Shown here piece after piece: positions 1-5,725 of a stretch of 5,725 nucleotides of DNA. The DNA is from Cyanobacteria bacterium T3Sed10_376R1m (GTDB lineage Bacteria; Cyanobacteriota; Cyanobacteriia; Cyanobacteriales; Cyanobacteriaceae), in assembly GCA_003566215.1 (NCBI GenBank), contig PXEJ01000027.1:1-5725 (forward strand). The letters run 5' to 3'. The notes beneath the pieces were generated by a model that saw only the letters and a program-made list of their open reading frames with translations, had not been told where the DNA came from and did no database searches. Each line of letters begins with the position of its first letter. Within the stretch, counting starts at the first letter, position 1. The translations under genes and the position numbers were made by a program.

Positions 1-570
1 AGATTGAAAACGTCGCTCCTGTTCCTCATCACTCACTGAAAACCAGTATTTAAGCAAAATAATTCCAGACCTTACTAGCATCTGTTCAAATTGTGGGCAG
101 GTTTTTAAAAACTCTTGGTACTGTTCATCGGTGCAAAATCCCATCACGTGTTCTACCCCTGCTCTGTTATACCAACTGCGATCGAAACAAACAATTTCTC
201 CAGCTCCCGGTAAATGAGCAATATATCGTTGGAAATACCATTGAGTCTTTTCATGATCACTTGGTGTTCCTAAGGCTACAACTCTACATCCCCTTGGGTT
301 TAATGGTTCTGTAATGCGTTTTATTGTGCCACCTTTCCCAGCCGCATCACGACCTTCAAATATAATTACTATACGAGCTCCAGAGTGTTTGACCCAATAT
401 TGCATTTTAACCAGTTCTACTTGTAATCGAGCTAACTCTTTTTCATAAAGTTTTTTGGACCACTTTAGCGAACTTTTTTTCTCAGAATTTTCGGAGAGTG
501 TTTGTTCCGTTGACTTTTCATATTGGGATTTATCTTTTTTTTGTTTTTTCTCTTTTTTCTGTTTTTCCAT
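1..570 (-). CDS. ppk2: Polyphosphate kinase 2 (PPK2), N-terminal part, cut by the window edge
   Basis: PPK2 enzymes transfer phosphate between polyphosphate and nucleoside diphosphates in the cytoplasm, linking the polyphosphate store to ATP/GTP. The visible 190 residues read open to the left edge. They show the Walker A region [11 protein letters not shown] (71-81, with K79), the partner motif [10 protein letters not shown] (107-116), the Walker B motif with [11 protein letters not shown] (130-140), and the start of the lid at [15 protein letters not shown] (174-188). The pattern matches single-domain class I PPK2, so roughly 70-110 C-terminal residues are probably missing. The ATG at 570-568 is the only start: an in-frame TGA lies at 609-607 with no ATG, GTG or TTG between. 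No well-placed Shine-Dalgarno is seen. Residues 1-45 are very Lys-rich, probably disordered, and include an A8 tract. The gene is divergent from the secretion genes. Family assignment is firm; class and substrate preference are inferred. Confidence 0.95.
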   Translation of the reverse strand, partial: MEKQKKEKKQKKDKSQYEKSTEQTLSENSEKKSSLKWSKKLYEKELARLQVELVKMQYWVKHSGARIVIIFEGRDAAGKGGTIKRITEPLNPRGCRVVALGTPSDHEKTQWYFQRYIAHLPGAGEIVCFDRSWYNRAGVEHVMGFCTDEQYQEFLKTCPQFEQMLVRSGIILLKYWFSVSDEEQERRFQS

Positions 571-909
571 CGTGGTTACTATTTTTGATCCTTTTATGGT
601 TTGTATTCAACAATATAAGTTTTAATTTTTTAGGCTGTATTGAATATCACAAAAGATGAGTATTTGACTAAAGATAATTTTTGTTCACTTACCCTTGTCG
701 AAAAAGTTAGCTTTAAACTAATCTTAATATTTCCTTAATTTAAAGAAACCCATAAAAATAATAATTAAAGATTGAAAAGCAATAAAAGCAAGGCTTTAAT
801 AAACTATCTAACCTATCTGAAACATTAAATTTTATTAAAGAATTATTTGTAGAAAACAAATTAACGTTTACAATTTGGTATGAATATTATTGAAATTATT
901 CATCGAATG

Positions 910-949
910 TTGTTTATAACCTTAAGTTCGTGCGATCGCTTATAAACAA
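910..949. repeat. Perfect 10-bp inverted repeat with a HIP1 site in the loop
   Basis: The left arm TTGTTTATAA (910-919) is the exact reverse complement of the right arm TTATAAACAA (940-949). They are separated by 20 nt that contain CTTAAG (921-926) and GCGATCGC (932-939). It could be an operator for a dimeric regulator, a weak A/U-rich hairpin in a leader RNA, or chance in AT-rich DNA. The repeat is seen directly; the function is unknown. Confidence 0.45.
932..939. repeat. HIP1 palindrome GCGATCGC (one of six)
   Basis: This is the cyanobacterial highly iterated palindrome. Perfect copies occur at 932-939, 1554-1561, 3490-3497, 3972-3979, 5100-5107 and 5413-5420. In AT-rich DNA of this length fewer than one is expected by chance. 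Five copies are inside coding sequence; this is the only intergenic one. HIP1 abundance is a genome-wide cyanobacterial trait, so it indicates lineage rather than local function. Confidence 0.9.
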
Positions 950-1111
950 ATATGATATTCCTCAATAAGTTATAAAACCATATTCTGCCCTAACTCCCTT
1001 TTATCAGGAAGGAACAAGTCCTCATTAATTCACAAATAATTTAAAAATACTACAGATTATGCACCATGATTTTACTACCATTGTTTAGCAAAACTTGAGA
1101 CAGATAACTAA

Positions 1112-1125
1112 GTATTAAGAACTAC
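1112..1125. promoter_or_regulatory. NtcA-type box GTA-N8-TAC (candidate)
   Basis: GTA (1112-1114) and TAC (1123-1125) are separated by exactly 8 nt, matching the core consensus of NtcA, the cyanobacterial nitrogen regulator. The box lies 131 nt upstream of the ABC exporter start. Against it, NtcA-activated promoters usually carry a TAN3T -10 box about 20-24 nt downstream. The nearest match here is TAAGGT at 1142-1147, only 16 nt away. A chance match in this AT-rich region is quite possible. Confidence 0.2.
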
Positions 1126-1256
1126 ATAAAAGAAAATTAAATAAGGTTTGAAATTGTAAGGCAGAATTGAATTTTATAAAAAAGTTATTAGGGGTTTATT
1201 AATTTGTGTCTGAAGCGATAAAACAAAATTTAAAATAATTCTCCTAATCACCCACT

Positions 1257-4200
1257 ATGGTTTACACTCTCGGTTCAGTAGATGAATTTATCTCTACTAT
1301 TGCACCCTTTAATCAATTATCATCCTCACAAATTAAAGAAATTGCTCAACAGTTCAACCCCCTTAAATATGAAATGGGGCAGATTATGCTCATTAAAGAT
1401 AAAATTCCCCCTTATCTTTGTATTATTTATGAGGGTCAAGCTCGATACATTGGCTATGATTGTCGTGATGGTTCTCCCTCTAGTTTAAAATTATTGAGTA
1501 ATGGTGATAGTGTGGGTTGGGAGAGTTTTATCCGTGGTTTTGCCTGTGATACTGCGATCGCATCTACCCCTGTAGTAGCCCTAACCCTAAACACCGAAAA
1601 CTTCTTCAATTTACTAACCAAATATCCTCAATTAAAATCCTACTATCAGCAACAAGCTGGATTAATAGAGGTATTTGACATTATCGGCTACCAAATGAAT
1701 AGTTTAGCCATTGGAGAAGGAAACCTTCGAGAATTAGCCCAAAAATCCATTAAAACGGCTCAAGTTTGTCATCTTGCCCAGGGAAAAAACATTAAAATAC
1801 CCCCTTCCCCCGAAGGAAAATCATGGTATCTGAGCAGTGGAAATATAGATAATATTGATGTTGGCAGTAAATTAGACCAAAACAAAATCTATAACTCCGA
1901 TACCGAATTACGTCTTGTTGCCCTAGATTTAACTATCATTAAACCCACTACCCAAGATAATACCGTTGATCCTTGGGCAAAAAATGATAATACCATCCCC
2001 ACAATTACCCCTGCGGTGTTGATGAGTAGCGACGATATTCCCCTCGCAGATAATAGTATTCTCCAAAATCAACCAAAAAACCTATTCACACCCAAAGAAA
2101 AACCCCTCAAAAACTATCCTTTCTTTGGTGGGAGAAGTGAAACCGAAATCGGTATTGCTTGTTTTCGGATGTTGAGCAAATACTATAACATTCCCTATCG
2201 TGGAGATATTCTTACCCGTATTATTACAGAACAAGTAGAAAAAAATGGTCGCTTATCCCTAGAAATTTGTGGAGCAATTACAGAATTACTTGGTTTAAAT
2301 GCTCAGTTAATCGAAATTCCCGCAGGAGCTTTTGGACGTTTAGAAGCCCCTTTATTAACAAAGTTAGAGGATTCTTTAGCGGTTATTTATTCTGCCGATG
2401 ATAAAAATATTGTAGTTGCTGATCCTACTTTAGGGCGAATTAAACAATATAAAACCGTTAGTTTCTTGGAACGTTGGGGACAAAATGGCAAGGTTTTATT
2501 ATTAAAGAAAAATAAGGAAACTGCTCAACAAAAATTTGGTTTAGGTTGGTTTATACCTTCTTTGATTAAGTATAAATGGATGCTGTTAGAAGTCTTTGTG
2601 GCTTCTTTCTTCGTCCAACTTTTTGCCTTAGCAAATCCTTTGATGATTCAGGTTATTATCGATAAGGTAATTGTCCAAAATAGCCCCGATACCCTTCAAG
2701 TTTTGGGCATCTTTTTGGTGGTGTTAGCGGTATTTGAGGCAATTCTCAGTACTTTGCGAACCTATTCCTTTGTGGATACTACCAACCGCATTGATATGGC
2801 TTTGGGTTCAGAAATAATTGATCATCTTTTACGGCTACCCCTGCGCTACTTTGAAAAGCGTCCTGTGGGGGAAATTTCTACTCGTATTAATGAGTTGGAG
2901 AACATTAGATCATTTTTAACGGGAACGGCTCTAACGGTGGTGTTAGACGCTATTTTCTCGGTAATTTATGTGGCGGTAATGTTTATTTACAGTCCCTTAT
3001 TAACCTTTGTTTCCATTGGTATTATTCCAATTTTCATTGTTCTCACTTTAATCTTTTCTCCCTTGATTCGTCGTCAGTTACGAGATAAAGCCGAACGTAA
3101 TGCGGAAACTCAATCCCACCTTGTGGAGATTATGTCGGGGATTCAGACAGTTAAGGCTCAAAATATTGAGTTAAAGTCCCGTTGGGAATGGCAAGAAAAG
3201 TATGCAAGGTATGTAGGAACTGGTTTTAGAACCGTTGTTACTCAAACTTTGGCTGGTTCGGCGAGTAATTTTCTTAATAAGTTATCTCAGTTATTGATTT
3301 TGTGGGTGGGGGCTTATCTTGTGTTACAGGGGGATTTAACTTTAGGACAGTTAATCGCTTTTCGTATTATTGCTGGTTATGTTACTTCTCCTATTTTACG
3401 GTTGGCTCAGTTGTGGCAAAATTTCCAACAAACAGCTTTGTCTTTGGAACGTTTGGCTGATATTGTGGATCATCCCCAAGAGGGAGAGGGCGATCGCAAT
3501 AACATCCCTATGCCTTTAATTGAGGGTAATCTTAAGTATGAAAATATTTGCTTTCGTTTTAAACAAAATACTCCTTTACAGTTAAATAAGGTCAATTTAG
3601 ACATTCCTGCGGGAACTTTTGTGGGTATCGTCGGAGAAAGTGGTGCGGGTAAAAGTACCTTAACTAAGTTGGTATCTCGCTTGTATGAACCTGAATCGGG
3701 ACGTATTTTAATTGATGGTTATGATGTTAACCGGGTGGAGTTATATTCTTTGCGTCGTCAAATTGGCGTTGTACCTCAAGAGAGTTTGCTTTTTGATGGC
3801 ACGATTTTGGATAATATTGCCCTGACGAATCCTGATTCCACTACCGATGAGATTATCCACGCGGCACAAATAGCTGTAGCCCATGATTTTATCATGAATC
3901 TACCCAATGGTTACAATACAAGGGTTGGGGAAAGGGGGGCTTCTTTATCGGGGGGGCAAAGACAACGAATTGCGATCGCCCGTACGGTTTTACAAAATCC
4001 TCAAATGTTAGTCCTCGACGAAGCTACTAGCGCCCTAGATTACAACACGGAAGCTCAAGTGTGTCAAAACCTGATCAATACCTTTGATGATCGTACGGTT
4101 TTATTTATTACCCACCGTCTCGGTACGATTCAAAATGCCGATACTATTGTGGTGATGGATCAAGGTGCGATCGTTGAAACTGGAACCCATAGCCAATTAA

Positions 4201-4259
4201 TGGCAATGCAAGGGCGTTATTTTTATCTTTATCAACAACAACAAAAAACCCAAGTTTAA
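1257..4259 (+). CDS. Type I secretion ABC exporter with crp-like N-terminus and inactive C39-like domain
   Basis: This is an inner-membrane ATP-driven exporter of the HlyB/peptidase-domain family, 1000 residues long against about 700 for HlyB. Residues 1-130 form a cyclic-nucleotide-binding-like domain (GDSVGWESF at 83-91) without the phosphate-binding Arg. Residues 150-230 may be a second degenerate beta-roll (WYLSSGN, 190-196). Residues 285-415 are a C39-like domain: catalytic Cys is Ile298, oxyanion Gln is Arg293, the His position is about Ser373, and Asp389-Pro390 remains. Six membrane helices lie near 443-468, 480-500, 557-578, 581-602, 677-692 and 697-715. The ATPase is intact: Walker A GESGAGKST (793-801), Q-loop Q841, LSGGQ (897-901), Walker B LVLDE (918-922), H953. 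The ATG is the first after an in-frame TAA at 1245-1247; no Shine-Dalgarno is evident. It lies 54 nt before its HlyD-like partner. Transporter class is certain; cargo is unknown, and RTX/S-layer-type protein is inferred. Confidence 0.95.
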   Translation: MVYTLGSVDEFISTIAPFNQLSSSQIKEIAQQFNPLKYEMGQIMLIKDKIPPYLCIIYEGQARYIGYDCRDGSPSSLKLLSNGDSVGWESFIRGFACDTAIASTPVVALTLNTENFFNLLTKYPQLKSYYQQQAGLIEVFDIIGYQMNSLAIGEGNLRELAQKSIKTAQVCHLAQGKNIKIPPSPEGKSWYLSSGNIDNIDVGSKLDQNKIYNSDTELRLVALDLTIIKPTTQDNTVDPWAKNDNTIPTITPAVLMSSDDIPLADNSILQNQPKNLFTPKEKPLKNYPFFGGRSETEIGIACFRMLSKYYNIPYRGDILTRIITEQVEKNGRLSLEICGAITELLGLNAQLIEIPAGAFGRLEAPLLTKLEDSLAVIYSADDKNIVVADPTLGRIKQYKTVSFLERWGQNGKVLLLKKNKETAQQKFGLGWFIPSLIKYKWMLLEVFVASFFVQLFALANPLMIQVIIDKVIVQNSPDTLQVLGIFLVVLAVFEAILSTLRTYSFVDTTNRIDMALGSEIIDHLLRLPLRYFEKRPVGEISTRINELENIRSFLTGTALTVVLDAIFSVIYVAVMFIYSPLLTFVSIGIIPIFIVLTLIFSPLIRRQLRDKAERNAETQSHLVEIMSGIQTVKAQNIELKSRWEWQEKYARYVGTGFRTVVTQTLAGSASNFLNKLSQLLILWVGAYLVLQGDLTLGQLIAFRIIAGYVTSPILRLAQLWQNFQQTALSLERLADIVDHPQEGEGDRNNIPMPLIEGNLKYENICFRFKQNTPLQLNKVNLDIPAGTFVGIVGESGAGKSTLTKLVSRLYEPESGRILIDGYDVNRVELYSLRRQIGVVPQESLLFDGTILDNIALTNPDSTTDEIIHAAQIAVAHDFIMNLPNGYNTRVGERGASLSGGQRQRIAIARTVLQNPQMLVLDEATSALDYNTEAQVCQNLINTFDDRTVLFITHRLGTIQNADTIVVMDQGAIVETGTHSQLMAMQGRYFYLYQQQQKTQV
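3922..3956 (+). other. Cluster of four G-tracts at the ABC signature codons
   Basis: Within 35 nt there are G-runs of 3 (3922-3924), 4 (3927-3930), 6 (3934-3939) and 7 (3950-3956), with loops of 2, 3 and 10 nt. They encode the stretch from V890/G891 to the LSGGQ glycines (G899, G900). The arrangement could in principle fold as a long-loop G-quadruplex in the coding strand or mRNA, and the G7 run is a possible slippage site. It may equally be a by-product of glycine codon choice. No function is shown. Confidence 0.4.
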
Positions 4260-4313
4260 AGCAATTCGGGAAGACTAGAAGAATTAATCACCATTAACTA
4301 TTAATTTAAGGCT
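4260..4313 (+). other. Intercistronic gap with short A/T inverted repeat
   Basis: The 54 nt between the exporter stop and the HlyD-like start contain AATTAAT (4282-4288) and its exact reverse complement ATTAATT (4300-4306), with an 11-nt loop. There is no GC-rich stem and no T-run, so it is not a terminator. The genes are probably co-transcribed. AAGG (4308-4311) lies only 2 nt before the ATG, too close for a normal Shine-Dalgarno. Confidence 0.4.
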
Positions 4314-5725
4314 ATGCAATTTAACAACAGCAATATTCAAGATGAACTCTTACAGAAAAATGGTAGGGTTAACGATTCCCCAGAAAAATCAACCATTGAC
4401 CTAGATACCTCTGGGTTTGAAAAAGGAGTAATTCTTAAACCATCCCCCCTATGGTCTAGGGCAATGACTTGGACTATCATCGGAGTAACGGGTTTTGCCA
4501 TTCTTTGGGCTTATTTTGCCAAAATTGAACAGGTAGTGGCAGCGAGGGGGCAATTAAAACCCAAGGACACAGTACAAGAAATTCAATCCCCTTTAAATGG
4601 TGTAGTTAGAACCGTTAATGTAGAGGATGGACAAAAAATTCAAGCGGGGGATTCCCTTGTTATATTTGACTCAGAGGCTACCGAAGCCCAACTAGAATCA
4701 TTAGAAACCATTAGAGATTCTTTGGTGAAGGAAAATAGATTTTATCGTACTCTGATGAACTCTCAACTGACTCCTCCTCTAATCGAGCAGAATATTATCG
4801 GTCTTAATTTACCTCCGGAAATTCAAGCTCTAGCCCTTAATCGTGGTTCAATTTTACAAGAGATTAGACTATTTGAAACCCAATTGGGCACAGGTAATAG
4901 TGCTAATTTGAATGCTGAACAAACTGCCCGTCTCAATGTGGCAAATAATGAATTAAATTCTCGATCGCAAGTAGTACAACTCAAAGTTGAACAGTTACAA
5001 AAACAATTAGAACAAAATCAATCTCAGTTGACGGATGCTCAAAAACAGATAACCAACGATCGCAACGTACTACGAGAAATAACAAATCGTAACCAAAATG
5101 CGATCGCCCAAGCCGAAGAAAGTTTAAAAATTGACCAAGAAATTCTTAACAATATTACTCCCCTATCCGATGAAGGGGCAGTATCAAAAATTCAAACGGA
5201 CTTACAAAGACAAAGAGTACAAGATCGCCGTGCTACGATCATAGAAAGTAAAGCCAATGGTAAAATTGAAGCTGAAAGACAGCAACAACAAATAGAAACC
5301 CGTACAGCCCAAATTCAACAACTGCAACAAGAAGAAGGAAGGATTCGTCTCCAAATTAATCAAGCCCAAGAAGAATTGCTCAATACCCTTGCCGTGACGG
5401 AAAAAGATGTGCGCGATCGCATCGCCGCCAATAACCAACGCATAGCCGAAATCGATAGCCAAATCAACAAAATAATCGTTGACAACGAAAAACGTATAGC
5501 CGAATTAAATAGTCAAATTAGTTCCGCCCAACAAACCATCAGGTATCAAGAACTAAAATCTCCCGTATCAGGCACAGTTTTTGATCTACAAGCAAGTGCG
5601 GGTTTTGTACCCAAAAGCGGACAATCAGAACCCCTACTAAAAATAGTACCCGATCCAGGACCTGATAACCCCCTTATAGCTGAAGCCTACGTTACCAATC
5701 AAGACATCGGTTTCGTAGAATTAGG
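4314..5725 (+). CDS. HlyD-type membrane fusion protein of type I secretion, C-terminus cut by the window edge
   Basis: This is the periplasmic adaptor that joins the ABC exporter to a TolC-like outer-membrane channel. The visible 470 residues show a short cytoplasmic N-terminus (1-50), one membrane anchor (about 51-69), and the first half of a biotinyl/lipoyl-like domain (EIQSPLNGVVRTVNVEDG, 89-106, to D119). A long Gln/Glu/Asn-rich helical region follows (about 120-410), then the second lipoyl half (KSPVSGTVFDL, 415-425, to P446) and the start of the beta-barrel (LIAEAYVTNQDIGFVEL, 454-470). The hairpin tip is probably PLSDEGAVSK (283-292). The ATG is the first after an in-frame TAA at 4302-4304. 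Pro-containing residues 150-175 interrupt the first helical arm. The protein already nearly equals HlyD (about 480) with barrel residues still to come, so the helical hairpin is longer than in HlyD. Assignment is firm; the partner exporter is inferred from adjacency. Confidence 0.93.
   Translation, partial: MQFNNSNIQDELLQKNGRVNDSPEKSTIDLDTSGFEKGVILKPSPLWSRAMTWTIIGVTGFAILWAYFAKIEQVVAARGQLKPKDTVQEIQSPLNGVVRTVNVEDGQKIQAGDSLVIFDSEATEAQLESLETIRDSLVKENRFYRTLMNSQLTPPLIEQNIIGLNLPPEIQALALNRGSILQEIRLFETQLGTGNSANLNAEQTARLNVANNELNSRSQVVQLKVEQLQKQLEQNQSQLTDAQKQITNDRNVLREITNRNQNAIAQAEESLKIDQEILNNITPLSDEGAVSKIQTDLQRQRVQDRRATIIESKANGKIEAERQQQQIETRTAQIQQLQQEEGRIRLQINQAQEELLNTLAVTEKDVRDRIAANNQRIAEIDSQINKIIVDNEKRIAELNSQISSAQQTIRYQELKSPVSGTVFDLQASAGFVPKSGQSEPLLKIVPDPGPDNPLIAEAYVTNQDIGFVEL

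Larger units (their letters stand above)
571..1256. other. AT-rich non-coding divergent intergenic region
   Basis: This stretch lies between two divergent genes, so it should hold both promoters and needs no terminator. I see no credible gene: the longest ATG-started frames that I read are about 20 codons and lack ribosome-binding sites. Recognisable elements are a 10-bp inverted repeat (910-949), a HIP1 palindrome in its loop (932-939) and an NtcA-type box (1112-1125). Possible -10 hexamers include TATGAT (951-956) and TATAAA (1175-1180) on the plus strand, and TATATT (617-612) on the minus strand. None has a convincing -35 partner at 16-18 bp, and such hexamers are expected by chance in DNA this AT-rich. 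No tRNA, CRISPR or insertion sequence is apparent. At 686 nt it is long for a divergent promoter region, so a long 5' leader or a small RNA is possible. Confidence 0.8.

Noticed and set aside
93..314. 73-codon plus-strand ORF
   Set aside because: It lies wholly antisense to the conserved ppk2 core (Walker A to lid), and its translation has no recognisable motif.
604..617. Near NtcA box GTA-N8-TAT upstream of ppk2
   Set aside because: The second half is TAT instead of TAC, and near-misses are common in this AT-rich stretch.
785..797. Small hairpin AAAGC-AAG-GCTTT
   Set aside because: The stem is only 5 bp with no T-run, and no terminator is needed between divergent genes.
804..818. Direct repeat CTATCT-AAC-CTATCT
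   Set aside because: Two 6-bp copies in AT-rich DNA are expected by chance, and no further copies or promoter spacing support an operator.
880..945. 21-codon plus-strand frame starting ATG at 880
   Set aside because: It has no ribosome-binding site and no recognisable sequence, is very short, and ends inside the inverted repeat. A chance frame is the simplest reading.
1148..1180. Promoter-like TTGAAA (1148-1153) and TATAAA (1175-1180)
   Set aside because: The spacer is 21 nt, too long for a normal sigma-70-type promoter. The alternative TTGTAA (1154-1159) gives 15 nt, too short.
1282..1488. 68-codon plus-strand ORF in another frame
   Set aside because: It is a shadow inside the exporter gene, over the well-formed crp-like domain, with no motif or ribosome-binding site of its own.
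5202..5462. 86-codon minus-strand ORF with hydrophobic stretches
   Set aside because: It is antisense to the Gln/Glu-rich coiled coil of the HlyD-like gene. Reverse-complemented CAA, GAA and AAA codons read as Leu, Phe and Ser codons, which explains the false membrane-like look.

Overview
The window looks cyanobacterial. Six perfect copies of the palindrome GCGATCGC (HIP1, the highly iterated palindrome of cyanobacteria) lie in 5.7 kb of otherwise AT-rich DNA. The proteins also resemble cyanobacterial family members: a PPK2-type polyphosphate kinase, and a type I secretion ABC protein with a crp-like N-terminal domain. The low GC content suggests a low-GC unicellular lineage of the Synechocystis, Geminocystis or Cyanobacterium kind. 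That placement is inference, not proof.

Layout. Positions 1-570 (minus strand) hold the N-terminal 190 residues of a PPK2 polyphosphate kinase that runs off the left edge. Positions 571-1256 are a 686-nt, strongly AT-rich, non-coding divergent region. It contains a perfect 10-bp inverted repeat with a HIP1 site in its loop, and a GTA-N8-TAC box of the NtcA type. Positions 1257-4259 (plus strand) encode a 1000-residue ABC exporter with this domain order: degenerate cyclic-nucleotide-binding-like domain, probable second beta-roll or linker, inactive C39-peptidase-like domain, six-helix membrane domain, intact ATPase. After a 54-nt gap, positions 4314-5725 (plus strand) encode at least 470 residues of a HlyD-type membrane fusion protein that runs off the right edge.

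The two plus-strand genes together form the inner-membrane and periplasmic parts of a type I secretion system. The ABC protein would energise export and recognise cargo. The HlyD-like protein, anchored by one N-terminal membrane helix, would bridge to a TolC-like outer-membrane channel encoded elsewhere. The C39-like domain lacks both the catalytic Cys and the His. The system should therefore not cleave double-glycine leaders and more likely exports large, unprocessed proteins with C-terminal signals (RTX or S-layer type), as proposed for the Synechocystis Sll1180/Sll1181 pair. No cargo gene and no outer-membrane gene are visible. The ppk2 gene is divergent and has no evident functional link to secretion.

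The system type is known. The points most worth checking are the degenerate N-terminal sensor-like domain(s), the doubly inactivated C39-like domain, and an unusual run of G-tracts at the ABC signature motif.
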